Positions 10,440 to 19,411 of a DNA stretch of 64,000 nt are shown piece by piece. Origin of the DNA: JAGVSR01 sp964589785. GTDB lineage: Bacteria; Pseudomonadota; Alphaproteobacteria; Rhizobiales; Hyphomicrobiaceae. The position numbers were made by a program, and so were the translations under genes. Numbering within the stretch: the stretch's first letter is position 1; the number at the start of each line of letters is the position of its first letter. The stretch is taken from NCBI GenBank assembly GCA_964589785.1, contig CAZPUQ010000012.1:12282-76281 (forward strand). The letters are read 5' to 3'. The notes under the pieces are model-generated. The model saw only the letters and a list, made by a program, of their open reading frames with translations. It was not told the origin of the DNA and ran no database searches.

Positions 10440-10682
10440 ATGAAAGCGCTCATCCGCATCACCTTGAAGAACGGCGTGCTCGATCCGCAGGGCAAGGCCA
10501 TCGAAGGCGCCGTGCGCGGGCTCGGGATCACCGGCGTCGGCGACGTGCGCCAGGGCAAGTTCATCGAGGTCGAGCTTCGCGAGACCGACACCGCCAGGGC
10601 GAAGGCCATTGTCGAGCAGATGTGCAAGGATCTGCTCGCCAATACGGTGATCGAGAACTACGCTTACGATCTCGTGCCGTGA
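10440..10682 (+). CDS. purS: phosphoribosylformylglycinamidine synthase subunit PurS
   Basis: An 80-residue subunit of the three-part FGAM synthase (PurS-PurQ-PurL). PurS dimers bridge the glutaminase PurQ and the synthase PurL and help channel ammonia. The sequence KNGVLDPQGKAIEGA and GVGDVRQGKFIEVEL is typical. The ATG at 10440 gives the family length. Its stop codon overlaps the GTG of the next small gene, so translation is probably coupled. Confidence 0.96.
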   Translation: MKALIRITLKNGVLDPQGKAIEGAVRGLGITGVGDVRQGKFIEVELRETDTARAKAIVEQMCKDLLANTVIENYAYDLVP

Positions 10683-10825
10683 CCGGGCTGGAACCGAAGC
10701 CGGCGCCTCGGGGCGAGACCGACGCGCGGCAGGCGCTCCGGTTCATGCTGGCGAAAGCGACGCTGTTCGCAGTTGTGCCCGTTGCGGTTGCGGCGGTGAT
10801 CGTGTTCCTGACCCTGCCGCCCTGA
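10679..10825 (+). CDS. small single-span membrane protein associated with FGAM synthase genes
   Basis: A 48-residue peptide whose GTG start overlaps the purS stop in a GTGA arrangement. The C-terminal half is one hydrophobic span (LFAVVPVAVAAVIVFLTL). A small membrane protein at this position is, as I recall, a recurrent companion of purS in Hyphomicrobiales, described as FGAM-synthase-associated; its function is unknown. The tight overlap argues that it is translated. It is easily missed because of its length and GTG start. Confidence 0.65.
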   Translation: MTGLEPKPAPRGETDARQALRFMLAKATLFAVVPVAVAAVIVFLTLPP

Positions 10826-10826
10826 C

Positions 10827-11369
10827 ATGAGACGGTATGCGGCAGCGCTGTTGGTTCTCTTCGCGGCCTCCTCCGCCGTCCACGCCGGCGGCCCGCCTGC
10901 CGGGACGGCCACGACGGAGACCGCGCCCGCCCCGGACGCCGGCCCCGTTGCGCTGAAGCTCGAGTCGGCCAAGCCCATCGAGCTCGTCTGCGTCACGAAG
11001 TCGGTCGTCGTCGCTCCGAACGCCGCCAACGCGACCAACGGCAACCTGCGGCTCGTGCTCGTGCTCAAGGACGCGGCGGCCAAGCCGCAGACGGGCGCCT
11101 GGCGCATCGCCGCGGTCGATGCCGCGCACACGGGCTCGCTCGGCCAACGCGAGGGGAAGGCGTGCGCGGAGGCCTGCCCGCTCACGGTGGCGGCCGACGA
11201 CAACATCGAGCTGTGGTCGCCGGCGCCCAAGGGCATCGGGGAACTCGCGGACGGCGAGCGCCTTCTCCTTGCGGTTGTGAAAACCCGCTCGCTCGACTTG
11301 CGCGCGACCACGTTCAGCGGCAAACAGATCGAGAGCCTCGAAGAGGGCAGCTGCAGGATCGGACCATGA
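10827..11369 (+). CDS. secreted protein of unknown function inside the pur operon
   Basis: A 180-residue protein with a clear Sec signal peptide (MRRYAAALLVLFAASSAVHAG, cleaved after AHA or HAG). It is followed by an Ala/Pro/Thr-rich linker and a compact domain with four cysteines (residues near 55, 112, 116 and 176) that could form disulfides. The family is not recognised. It begins one base after the small membrane gene and its stop overlaps the purQ ATG (ATGA), so it is embedded in the operon. Why an exported protein is translated between purine enzymes is unclear. Confidence 0.75.
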   Translation: MRRYAAALLVLFAASSAVHAGGPPAGTATTETAPAPDAGPVALKLESAKPIELVCVTKSVVVAPNAANATNGNLRLVLVLKDAAAKPQTGAWRIAAVDAAHTGSLGQREGKACAEACPLTVAADDNIELWSPAPKGIGELADGERLLLAVVKTRSLDLRATTFSGKQIESLEEGSCRIGP

Positions 11370-12067
11370 TCAGAGCCTCCGTCATCGTCTTTCCGGGGTC
11401 GAACTGCGACCGCGACGTGAAGGTCGCCATCGAGCGCATCACGGGCTTCGCTCCGAGAATGGTCTGGCACGGCGACGCGAGCGTACCGGCCTCGGACCTC
11501 ATCGTGCTGCCCGGCGGCTTCTCCTACGGCGATTACCTGCGCTGCGGGGCCATGGCCGCCCACTCGCCGATCATGAAGGACGTGTTCGCGAAGGCGAAGG
11601 CCGGCACGCCCGTGCTCGGAATCTGCAACGGCTTCCAGGTGCTGTGCGAGGCGGGCCTGCTGCCCGGCGTGCTGATGCGCAACCGCTCGCTGAAGTTCAT
11701 TTGCGCCGACGTCCATCTTCGCGTCGAACGCGACGACACGTTCTTCACCCGCTGCTACCGCAAGGGCGAGGTCATCAAGGTTCCGATCGCGCATGCGGAA
11801 GGCAACTATTTCGCCGACGCCGCGACGCTCGACCGCCTGGAGGGCGAGGGCCGCGTCGCGTTCCGCTACTGCGACGAGGCCGGCACGGTGAGCGAGGCCG
11901 CCTCGCCCAACGGCGCCCAGCGCAACATCGCCGGCATCACCGACCCGACGGGCCGCATCCTCGGCATGATGCCCCACCCGGAACGGCTCTACGAGGCGGC
12001 ACTCGGCGGCACCGACGGGCGCCGCGTGTTCGAGAGCGCCGTCCTCAGCCTCGCAGAAGCGGCCTGA
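11366..12067 (+). CDS. purQ: phosphoribosylformylglycinamidine synthase subunit PurQ
   Basis: A 233-residue class I glutamine amidotransferase that supplies ammonia to PurL for FGAR to FGAM conversion. The nucleophile Cys is in LGICNGFQVL, and the His/Glu pair is in MMPHPERLYE near the C-terminus. The N-terminus ASVIVFPGSNCDRD is typical. The ATG overlaps the preceding stop codon (ATGA). In related genomes purL usually follows; here the next gene is a minus-strand LysR regulator, so purL must be elsewhere. Confidence 0.97.
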   Translation: MIRASVIVFPGSNCDRDVKVAIERITGFAPRMVWHGDASVPASDLIVLPGGFSYGDYLRCGAMAAHSPIMKDVFAKAKAGTPVLGICNGFQVLCEAGLLPGVLMRNRSLKFICADVHLRVERDDTFFTRCYRKGEVIKVPIAHAEGNYFADAATLDRLEGEGRVAFRYCDEAGTVSEAASPNGAQRNIAGITDPTGRILGMMPHPERLYEAALGGTDGRRVFESAVLSLAEAA

Positions 12068-12169
12068 GGCTCGATCCCAGCCCCCGGCGCGCGCAGAATC
12101 GGATATCCTTGAGCGTTTCGCGCCTCGCGTATCTATCAGCACCGCGACCGACCCCTTGCCGCCGCCCTT

Positions 12170-13105
12170 CTAGCTCGACCTCACAGCCCGGCCGGCCCAC
12201 CCCGCCTTGATCGAGCGTGCGACCTCATCGACGAAGAGGCGTGTCTTGGCCGGGATGAGACGGCCCGGCGGCAGGATCGCGTAGACGCCCCCCTCCGTCT
12301 TGCCGCCCCATCCGGGCAGTACCTCGACGAGCTTGCCCTCGCGCAACGCGGGACCTGCGAGCCAGTCGGCCGCGAACGTAATGCCCGCGCCCGCGACCGC
12401 GGCCATGAGGACGGCTTCCGAGTTGTCCGCAACGAAGGGACCGGCGGGGCGGACGGTCTTGCGTTTCTGATCCTTGGACAGCGACCAGTCCGGCCAGCTC
12501 GCATAGCCCGTGAAGCCGATGCAGGCATGGGTCTTGAGGTCATCCGGCGTGCGCGGCCTGCCATGGGCCGCAAGGTAGCTCGGGGCGGCGACGAGAAGGG
12601 TTCGGAAGGAGGCAAGCCTGCGGGACGTCAGCGAGCTGTCGCGGAGGATGCCGACGCGGATCGCGACATCGAAGCCCTCGGCGACGACATCGACCACGCG
12701 GTCGGAGAAGCGCGCATCGACCCGGATCTGCGGATGACGCGCCAGAAACGCCGGAAGCCAGGGCGCGATCCACTGTCGCCCGAACGTCACCGGTAGGGAG
12801 ATCCTGAGCAACCCCTGCGGGGTGGCGGCCACATCGCTCGCTTGGAGGCTGGCGTTGGCGAGTTCCTCCAGGATGCCCTGAACGCGACGATGATAGAGCG
12901 CGCCGACCTCGGTCAGCGCCACGCGCCGCGTCGTGCGTGACAGCAGCCGTACGCCGAGCTGCTGCTCGAGCTGGCTCACCCGCCGCGAAACGATGGATGC
13001 ATCCCGGCCGAGTCTCTTGGCGGCCTGTGTGAAGCTCCCCGTCTCGACGACGGCGACGAACGCCGCCAACTGCTCTAGCCCGCCTCGCTCGAATAATTCC
13101 TGCAT
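12170..13105 (-). CDS. LysR-family transcriptional regulator
   Basis: A 311-residue DNA-binding regulator. The N-terminal winged HTH reads FVAVVETGSFTQAAKRLGRDASIVSRRVSQLE in short segments, followed by a linker helix and a type 2 periplasmic-like effector domain. It resembles the one-component LysR proteins that control an adjacent divergent gene. The ATG at 13105 is chosen because a GTG/ATG start at 13129 would place a dyad symmetric site inside the gene. The divergent target is most likely the SDR gene at 13199. Confidence 0.9.
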   Translation of the reverse strand: MQELFERGGLEQLAAFVAVVETGSFTQAAKRLGRDASIVSRRVSQLEQQLGVRLLSRTTRRVALTEVGALYHRRVQGILEELANASLQASDVAATPQGLLRISLPVTFGRQWIAPWLPAFLARHPQIRVDARFSDRVVDVVAEGFDVAIRVGILRDSSLTSRRLASFRTLLVAAPSYLAAHGRPRTPDDLKTHACIGFTGYASWPDWSLSKDQKRKTVRPAGPFVADNSEAVLMAAVAGAGITFAADWLAGPALREGKLVEVLPGWGGKTEGGVYAILPPGRLIPAKTRLFVDEVARSIKAGWAGRAVRSS

Positions 13106-13118
13106 GTTTTGCACGAAT

Positions 13119-13141
13119 ATAATGCACAATGACCAGATTAT
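13119..13141. promoter_or_regulatory. candidate LysR box, ATAAT-N13-ATTAT
   Basis: Inverted repeat ATAAT/ATTAT separated by 13 bases, with an embedded T-N11-A, in the short AT-rich spacer between the divergent LysR and SDR genes. Location and symmetry fit a LysR operator; binding is inferred. Confidence 0.45.
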
Positions 13142-13198
13142 CTGACTTCTCTTTTTTGCTTACCTCAGGCTCATCGCAACGTCGAGGAGCAAACCGTC

Positions 13199-13852
13199 AT
13201 GAAGACCTTTCTCAGCATCGGCACCGGCCCCGGCATGGGCCTGGCCACCGCGGAGCGTTTCGCCAAAGAGGGCTTCCGGGTCATTCTGAGCGCCCGCAAC
13301 GCGGACAGGACCCAGGAGCTCGCCGATCAGCTCAAGGCCAAGGGCTACACGGCCGAAGTGCGGACCGTGGATACGGGTGATCCGTCGAACGTCGCCGCCC
13401 TGGTGGCGGACGTCGAACGGCAGTTCGGCGCCATCGACGTGCTGCATTACAACGCCGCGTCCATGCGCAAGGCGTCGCTCGCGGAGCAGCCGGCCGGCAG
13501 CTTCAATGGCGACCTCGCCGTCAACATCGGCGGCGCGCAGGCCGCCGCGCAGGCCGTGGCGCCGAGCATGATCGCACGCGGCATGGGGTCTGTCCTCCTG
13601 ACAGGTGGCGGCTTTGCGCTCCAGCCGAGCCCCGACTACCTTTCGCTCAGCATCGGCAAGGCCGGTATCCGCGCGCTCGCGCACGGTCTCTTCGAGAGCT
13701 TCAAGGAAAAGGGCATTCACGTCGCGACCGTGACGGTGGCGGCCTTTGTCGATCCCGGCTCGGCGGATGCGCAGGCGGTCGCCGACCGGTTCTGGCAGCT
13801 CCACAGCGAGCCCACGGGTTCATGGACCGTGGAAGCCACGTACAGCGGTTGA
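13199..13852 (+). CDS. SDR-family protein with an altered catalytic motif
   Basis: A 217-residue Rossmann protein. The nucleotide loop GTGPGMGLATAE and the ILSARNADR strand suggest NADP(H) binding. The NAG-type motif is YNAAS. The usual YxxxK dyad is not in register: Lys is in LSIGKAG, but the residue four positions before it is Leu, with the nearest Tyr seven positions before. Catalysis may therefore differ, or the protein may be a sensor or binding protein. It is divergent from the LysR gene, its likely regulator, and ends before a strong hairpin. Confidence 0.85.
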   Translation: MKTFLSIGTGPGMGLATAERFAKEGFRVILSARNADRTQELADQLKAKGYTAEVRTVDTGDPSNVAALVADVERQFGAIDVLHYNAASMRKASLAEQPAGSFNGDLAVNIGGAQAAAQAVAPSMIARGMGSVLLTGGGFALQPSPDYLSLSIGKAGIRALAHGLFESFKEKGIHVATVTVAAFVDPGSADAQAVADRFWQLHSEPTGSWTVEATYSG

Positions 13853-13860
13853 ACGACACT

Positions 13861-13885
13861 GCCGGGCCGGATCACCCGGCCCGGC
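13861..13885 (+). terminator. strong GC hairpin after the SDR gene
   Basis: Perfect 10-bp stem GCCGGGCCGG/CCGGCCCGGC with a five-base loop, nine bases after the SDR stop codon. No T-tract, but stem strength and placement fit a terminator. Confidence 0.5.
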
Positions 13886-14019
13886 CCACCTTCGCAACCA
13901 GGGGGCCGAGTTGACGAAGCTTCGGCAACCGGCTTCCGTATCGGAGGAGACGGCGATGCGTTGCATGCTTGGCCGTCGTGCGAACCATGCGCCTTAGTGC
14001 CGAAGGACACGAACCGGTG

Positions 14020-14520
14020 ATGACCAGCGCCAAGACGACCTCCGGAACCGCCCCGCCCGGCACGCGCATCGGCCACGTCCACCTCAAGGTCGGCGATATC
14101 GAGCGCGCGCTCGCCTTCTATTGCGGCGTCCTGGGCTTCGAGCTGACGCAGCGCTATGGACCCGACGCGGCCTTCGTGTCGGCCGGGGGCTATCACCATC
14201 ACATCGGCCTCAACACCTGGGAGAGCCGGGGCGGCTCGCCGCCCCCGCGCGGCACCACCGGGCTCTACCATGTCGCGATCCTCTATCCGACCCGCGCCGA
14301 TCTCGCCGAGGCCGTCCGCCGCGTGCTCAAGGCCGGTATCGCGCTCGAGGGCGCAAGCGATCACGGCGTCAGCGAGGCGATCTACCTGCGCGACCCCGAC
14401 GGCAACAGCATCGAGCTCTATCGGGACCGTGCGGAGGCCGACTGGCCACGCACGGCCGATGGCACCTTGGCCATGACGACGGGGCCGCTCGATCTCGGCG
14501 CGCTGCTGTCGGACCCCTGA
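14020..14520 (+). CDS. VOC-family (glyoxalase/dioxygenase fold) protein
   Basis: A 166-residue protein with two beta-alpha-beta-beta-beta units. The first begins RIGHVHLKVGDIERALAFY (metal-ligand His in HVHL), the second GLYHVAILYPTRADLAEAV, and a Glu ligand lies in DPDGNSIELYRDR. The pattern fits the catechol 2,3-dioxygenase/glyoxalase branch with one metal site. No substrate is assignable. The ATG at 14020 is preferred, about 12 bases after GAAGGA; TTG at 13969 or ATG at 13987 in the same frame are possible. Confidence 0.85.
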   Translation: MTSAKTTSGTAPPGTRIGHVHLKVGDIERALAFYCGVLGFELTQRYGPDAAFVSAGGYHHHIGLNTWESRGGSPPPRGTTGLYHVAILYPTRADLAEAVRRVLKAGIALEGASDHGVSEAIYLRDPDGNSIELYRDRAEADWPRTADGTLAMTTGPLDLGALLSDP

Positions 14521-14636
14521 GTCGCCTGACCGGCCGCGGACCCGCTGTGGATAGCTGGGATAGGGTTTGCTTGACCGGACCGGCGGCGATGATTCGGATC
14601 TGCCGCGCGGGGGCGGACTCGGGCTAGCACGGAGGC

Positions 14637-16154
14637 ATGCCTGATCCCGCTCTCCTCCCGACCGACAAGCTGCGCGCCGTGGCCGACGCCCGCGAGCCTG
14701 TGACCTTCCGCCAGGTTCCGCACAACATCGAGGCCGAGCAGGCCCTTCTCGGTGCGATCCTGGTCAACAACGAGGCGCTCGACCGCGTCACCGACTTCCT
14801 CGAGCCCGTCCATTTCTACGATCCGCTGCATGCCGAGATCTACGAGACGGCGACGAAGCTCATCCAGGCCGGCAAGCAGGCCACCCCCGTCACGCTCAAG
14901 ACCTTCTTCGAGCACGCCGAGCCGATCGCAGCCAACCTCACCGTGCCGCAGTACCTCGGCCGGCTCGCCGCCAGCGCGACGACGATCATCAACGCGCACG
15001 ACTACGGCCAGACGGTCTACGATCTCGCCATCCGCCGCAACCTCATCGTCATCGGCGAGGATCTCGTCAACACGGCCTTCGACAGCCCGGTCGATCACCC
15101 GCCGGACGAGCAGATCGCCGATGTCGAATCCAAGCTATACGCCCTCGCGGAGCGGGGTAAGTACGGGCAGGGGTTCCTCTCCTTCGGCACGGCGCTCACC
15201 CACGCCATCGAGATGGCCAACAGCGCCTATGAGCGCGACGGGCATCTGTCGGGCATCTCGACGGGCCTCACCGACCTCGACGCCAAGCTCGGCGGCCTGC
15301 AGTCCTCCGACCTCATCATCCTCGCCGGCCGCCCCTCGATGGGCAAGACCGCGCTCGTCACGAACATCGCCTATAGCGTCGCCCGGGCCTTCCGCTCCGA
15401 GACCCAGCCCAACGGCGAGGAGAAGGCCGTCAACGGCGCCATCGTCGGCTTCTTCTCGCTCGAGATGTCGGCCGAGCAGCTCGCCACCCGCATCCTCTCC
15501 GAGCAGTCGGAGATCGCCTCGGAGCGGATCCGGCGCGGCATGATCACCCAGGAGGAGTTCAACAAGCTCGTCGTCGTCTCCCAGGAGATGAGCCGGGTCC
15601 CTCTCTACATCGACCAGACCGGCGGCATCACGGTGGCCCAGCTCGCCGCCCGGGCGCGCAAGCTGAAGCGCCAGCGCGGGCTGGGCCTCCTGATCGTCGA
15701 CTACCTGCAGCTCCTTGCCGGGTCCGCCCGCTCGGCGAACGCGGGCCGCGTCCAGGAGATCACCGAGATCACGACCGGCCTCAAGGCACTGGCGAAAGAG
15801 TTGCAGGTCCCGATCATCGCCCTGTCGCAGCTCTCGCGCGCCGTGGAGCAGCGCGAGGACAAGCGCCCGCAGCTCTCCGACCTGCGCGAATCGGGCTCGA
15901 TCGAGCAGGACGCCGACGTCGTCATGTTCGTGTTCCGCGAGGAGTACTACGTCGAGCGCCTGAAGCCAGCCGAGAGCGATCCCAAGTTCCAGGAATGGCA
16001 GCAGAAGATGATGCAGGTCTCGGGCAAGGCCGAGGTCATCATCGGCAAGCAGCGCCATGGCCCGGTCGGCACGGTTCCGCTCTCCTTCGAGAGCCAGTTC
16101 ACGCGCTTCGGCAATCTCGCCCGCGACGCCTATCTCCCCGAGCGCTACGAATAG
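14637..16154 (+). CDS. dnaB: replicative DNA helicase DnaB
   Basis: A 505-residue hexameric 5'-3' helicase that unwinds the fork. The N-terminal helical domain begins FRQVPHNIEAEQALLGAIL. The RecA-like C-terminal domain has Walker A GRPSMGKTAL, Walker B LLIVDYLQLL, the arginine finger region and DLRESGSIEQDADVV. There is no intein. The ATG at 14637 is separated from GGAGG by only one base, so either a non-standard initiation or a slightly later start is used. alr follows at a short distance. Confidence 0.97.
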   Translation: MPDPALLPTDKLRAVADAREPVTFRQVPHNIEAEQALLGAILVNNEALDRVTDFLEPVHFYDPLHAEIYETATKLIQAGKQATPVTLKTFFEHAEPIAANLTVPQYLGRLAASATTIINAHDYGQTVYDLAIRRNLIVIGEDLVNTAFDSPVDHPPDEQIADVESKLYALAERGKYGQGFLSFGTALTHAIEMANSAYERDGHLSGISTGLTDLDAKLGGLQSSDLIILAGRPSMGKTALVTNIAYSVARAFRSETQPNGEEKAVNGAIVGFFSLEMSAEQLATRILSEQSEIASERIRRGMITQEEFNKLVVVSQEMSRVPLYIDQTGGITVAQLAARARKLKRQRGLGLLIVDYLQLLAGSARSANAGRVQEITEITTGLKALAKELQVPIIALSQLSRAVEQREDKRPQLSDLRESGSIEQDADVVMFVFREEYYVERLKPAESDPKFQEWQQKMMQVSGKAEVIIGKQRHGPVGTVPLSFESQFTRFGNLARDAYLPERYE

Positions 16155-16237
16155 CCGCCATGCGGAGGTCGGGGGAACAGCCTGCTGTGGCGCCGGCGGC
16201 CTCGCGCGCAGCGGCCGGGTATGCGAAAGAGCGGGAG

Positions 16238-17404
16238 ATGACGACACCGAAGGCCCCGCTCCGCCCGGAAGTACGCTTGGCGCCGCTGCCGCTCGGCCGC
16301 GCCGAGACGGGGCTGATCCGCATCGATCTCGACGTGCTGGCAGACAACTGGCGGGCCCTTGCGGCGCACGTGCGGCCCGCCGCGTGCGGCGCGGTCGTCA
16401 AAGCCGACGCCTATGGCCTGGGGATCGGCCGCGTGCTGCCGGCGCTCGCGGCCGCCGGATGCCGCTCCTTCTTCGTCGCAACGCCGCGCGAGGCGCACGA
16501 GGCTCGCGCGCTCGACGCCGGCGCCCGCATCTTCGTTCTCGACGGACTGTTTCCCGGAGCCGCAGCCGAGATTCTCGCCGCCGGCGCGATCCCGTGTCTG
16601 GCAAGCCTCGCCGAGGTGGCGGAATGGGCCGAGCACGCCCGCCGCATCGGCGCGCGGCTCGCGACCGCGCTGCACGTCGACAGCGGGCTCAATCGGCTCG
16701 GCATGCCGGCCGCCGAGGTCGACGCCCTCGTGGCGCGGCCCGATCTCCTGGCGCCGCTCGACGTCGTGCTCGTGATGAGCCACCTCGCCTCCGCCGACGA
16801 TCCTACCGACCCGCAGAACGCAGCCCAGCACCGGGCCTTCGAGCGGCTGCGCGCCCGACTGCCGTCGGCCGACGCGTCGCTTGCCGCCTCCGACGGACTG
16901 ATGCTCGGGCCGGCCTATCACTTCGACCTGGTGCGTCCCGGCTATGCGCTCTACGGCGGCCAGGCGGTACGCGGCGCGCGCACGCCGGTCTCTCCCGTCG
17001 TCGCCGTGTTCGCGCGCGTGCTGCAGGTGCGCGACGTGCCGGCGGGCGGCGCGGTCGGCTACTCCGGGTCGTGGCGCGCGACGCGTCCAAGCCGCATTGC
17101 CACGCTCGCGGCCGGCTATGCCGACGGCACCGCGCGCACCGCGAGCGCCACCACGGACACGCCGGGCGGTTTCGTCGTGCTGCACGGCGCGCGGCTGCCA
17201 ATTGCGGGCCGCGTGTCGATGGACCTCATCACGGTCGACGTCACCGACGCCCCGCGTCCGGTCGAGCGCGGCGACGTCGCCGAGCTCATCGGCGCCGCGC
17301 TGCCGCTCGAGGCCGTGGGCGGGCAGTCCCGCACGATCGGATATGAGGTGCTGACCCGCCTCGGCCGCCGCTTCGACCGCGTCTACGTGGGAGGGCCCGC
17401 TTGA
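16238..17404 (+). CDS. alr: alanine racemase
   Basis: A 388-residue PLP enzyme that interconverts L- and D-alanine for peptidoglycan. The PLP-binding Lys is in AVVKADAYGLG and the catalytic Tyr of the partner subunit is in AVGYSGSW. The C-terminal beta domain carries GRVSMDLITVDVT. The ATG at 16238 is chosen over 16160 because the intervening residues are not family-like. The stop overlaps the radA start (TGATG), implying translational coupling. Confidence 0.95.
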   Translation: MTTPKAPLRPEVRLAPLPLGRAETGLIRIDLDVLADNWRALAAHVRPAACGAVVKADAYGLGIGRVLPALAAAGCRSFFVATPREAHEARALDAGARIFVLDGLFPGAAAEILAAGAIPCLASLAEVAEWAEHARRIGARLATALHVDSGLNRLGMPAAEVDALVARPDLLAPLDVVLVMSHLASADDPTDPQNAAQHRAFERLRARLPSADASLAASDGLMLGPAYHFDLVRPGYALYGGQAVRGARTPVSPVVAVFARVLQVRDVPAGGAVGYSGSWRATRPSRIATLAAGYADGTARTASATTDTPGGFVVLHGARLPIAGRVSMDLITVDVTDAPRPVERGDVAELIGAALPLEAVGGQSRTIGYEVLTRLGRRFDRVYVGGPA

Positions 17405-18780
17405 TGGCCAAGGCGGTTCGCGCTCTTTACGTCTGCCAGGCGTGCGGAGCCACCTCGCCGCGCTGGGCGGGCAAGTGCGGCGCGTGCGGCGAATGGAACA
17501 CGCTCGCGGAGGAGACGGACGCGGGCCCCCCGCCGGGATCCGGCCTGTCGCGCCTGTCGAAGGGCCGGCCCGCGCGGCTCGGCACGCTCGCGGGCGGGGC
17601 GGATGAGGCGCCGCGCTTCTCCACCGGCATGGCGGAGCTCGACCGCGTGACGGGCGGCGGCATCGTGCCGGGCTCGGCCCTCCTCATCGGCGGCGAGCCG
17701 GGCATCGGCAAATCGACCCTCCTGCTCCAGGTCTGTGCCTCGGTCGCCAACGCAGCCCGCAGTGCCGTCTATCTCTCGGGCGAGGAGGCGGCCGCCCAGG
17801 TGCGCCTGCGCGCCGAGCGCCTGGGTCTCGCCTCCGCGCCGGTGGCGCTCGCGGCCGAGACGAACCTCGCCAATATCCTCGCCACGCTGTCGGCCGGACC
17901 GAGGCCCGATCTTGTCGTGATCGATTCCATCCAGACGCTCTGGTCGGATGAGCTCGACGCCGCGCCGGGCACCGTCAGCCAGGTCCGCGCGGCCACCCAG
18001 TCGCTCATCCGCTACGCCAAGACGGAAGGCGCCGCCCTGCTGCTCGTCGGCCACGTGACCAAGGACGGCCAGATCGCCGGGCCGAAGGTCGTCGAGCATA
18101 TGGTCGATTGCGTTCTCTCCTTCGAGGGCGACCGCGGCCACCCCTTCCGCATCCTGCGGGCGACCAAGAACCGGTTCGGGGCCACCGACGAGATCGGCGT
18201 CTTCGAGATGGTGCAGCAGGGCCTGCGCGAGGTCGCCAACCCGTCTGAGCTGTTCCTCGGCGACCGCGAGGCCTCGGTCCCCGGCGCCGCCGTCTTTGCC
18301 GGAATCGAGGGCACGCGGCCGATCCTGGTCGAAATCCAGGCGCTCGTCGCGCCCTCCGCCCTCGGCACTCCCCGACGCGCGGTCGTGGGCTGGGATTCCA
18401 ACCGCCTGTCGATGATCCTCGCCGTTCTCGAGGCGCGCTGCGGGATCTCGCTCGCCGAGCACGACGTCTACCTGAACGTCGCCGGCGGCCTCAAGATCAC
18501 CGAGCCCGCCGCCGACCTCGCCGTCGCCTCCGCCCTGCTGTCGTCGTTCTCCGGTGTGGCCCTGCCGCCGCAGCGGGTCTCGTTCGGCGAGATCTCGCTG
18601 TCCGGCGCCGTGCGCGCCAGCGCCCACACGGCGGCGCGCCTGAAGGAGGCCAACAAGCTCGGGTTCACCGAAGCCGTGATCCCGGCCGCAGGCGAGACCG
18701 GAACGGACGCGGCGAACCTGTCACTCACAAGGCTCACCCATCTCAAAGACCTTGCGGACCCGTTGCGTCCGTGCGACTGA
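17404..18780 (+). CDS. radA: DNA repair protein RadA (Sms)
   Basis: A 458-residue RecA-like ATPase that drives branch migration in recombinational repair. It has an N-terminal C4 zinc finger (CQACG...CGACG), Walker A GGEPGIGKSTLLLQ, the RadA-specific KNRFG motif within ATKNRFGATDE, and a C-terminal Lon-protease-like domain lacking a catalytic Ser-Lys role. Length is normal. It is coupled to alr by overlapping stop and start codons. Confidence 0.97.
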   Translation: MAKAVRALYVCQACGATSPRWAGKCGACGEWNTLAEETDAGPPPGSGLSRLSKGRPARLGTLAGGADEAPRFSTGMAELDRVTGGGIVPGSALLIGGEPGIGKSTLLLQVCASVANAARSAVYLSGEEAAAQVRLRAERLGLASAPVALAAETNLANILATLSAGPRPDLVVIDSIQTLWSDELDAAPGTVSQVRAATQSLIRYAKTEGAALLLVGHVTKDGQIAGPKVVEHMVDCVLSFEGDRGHPFRILRATKNRFGATDEIGVFEMVQQGLREVANPSELFLGDREASVPGAAVFAGIEGTRPILVEIQALVAPSALGTPRRAVVGWDSNRLSMILAVLEARCGISLAEHDVYLNVAGGLKITEPAADLAVASALLSSFSGVALPPQRVSFGEISLSGAVRASAHTAARLKEANKLGFTEAVIPAAGETGTDAANLSLTRLTHLKDLADPLRPCD

Positions 18781-18850
18781 ACCGCGAAAATGAGCCGGAA
18801 AATCGCGTCCTGCTGCGGCGCGATCATTGGCTCGACGGAGACGGCCTGAC

Positions 18851-19411
18851 ATGATCGGATCGCTGACCTACCTGGACGCCGCCCTCATCGCGGTCGCGCT
18901 CATCTCGGGTCTCCTGGCGATGTACCGCGGGCTCACCCGCGAGCTGCTCTCGATCGTGTCGTGGGCGGTGGCAGCGCTCGCCGTCCTCTTTTTCATCCTC
19001 AACTACCGCAAGTTCGCCGAGGACATGGCGGCCCAGATGGGAACGCAGGTGGCCATCGCCCAGATCGCCATCGGCGCCTTCATCTTTCTCATCGTGCTCA
19101 TCATCGTGCATTTGATCACGTCGCGGATTTCCGACGTCATCCTCGACAGCTCCGTCGGCATGATCGACCGGCTGCTGGGCTTCCTGTTCGGCGTCGTGCG
19201 CGGGTTCATCCTCGTCGTCATCCCCTACATGTTCTACGAATCGTTCATTCCGGACCCGGCCAACCAGCAGCCCTGGGTGCGGGACGCCCGCTCGCAGCCC
19301 TACCTGAAGGGGACCGGCGACACGATCCGCTCGATGCTGGAAACGCACATGCCTTCCAGCCTGACCAATCCGGCGCCGGCGAGCCCACCGGCCGAGCCGC
19401 CGCCCGGCTGA
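18851..19411 (+). CDS. cvpA: CvpA family membrane protein
   Basis: A 186-residue inner-membrane protein with four hydrophobic segments (starting YLDAALIAVALISGLLAM), an RGLTRELLSI motif and the GFLFGVVRGFILV segment typical of CvpA, and a Pro/Ala-rich C-terminal tail. CvpA was linked to colicin V production and envelope stress tolerance in E. coli, where it also lies upstream of purF, as here. The ATG at 18851 is favoured over the GTG-like start at 18827. Confidence 0.93.
   Translation: MIGSLTYLDAALIAVALISGLLAMYRGLTRELLSIVSWAVAALAVLFFILNYRKFAEDMAAQMGTQVAIAQIAIGAFIFLIVLIIVHLITSRISDVILDSSVGMIDRLLGFLFGVVRGFILVVIPYMFYESFIPDPANQQPWVRDARSQPYLKGTGDTIRSMLETHMPSSLTNPAPASPPAEPPPG

Noticed and set aside
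14637..16154. Intein in DnaB
   Set aside because: The protein has the normal ~505 residues and uninterrupted helicase motifs.
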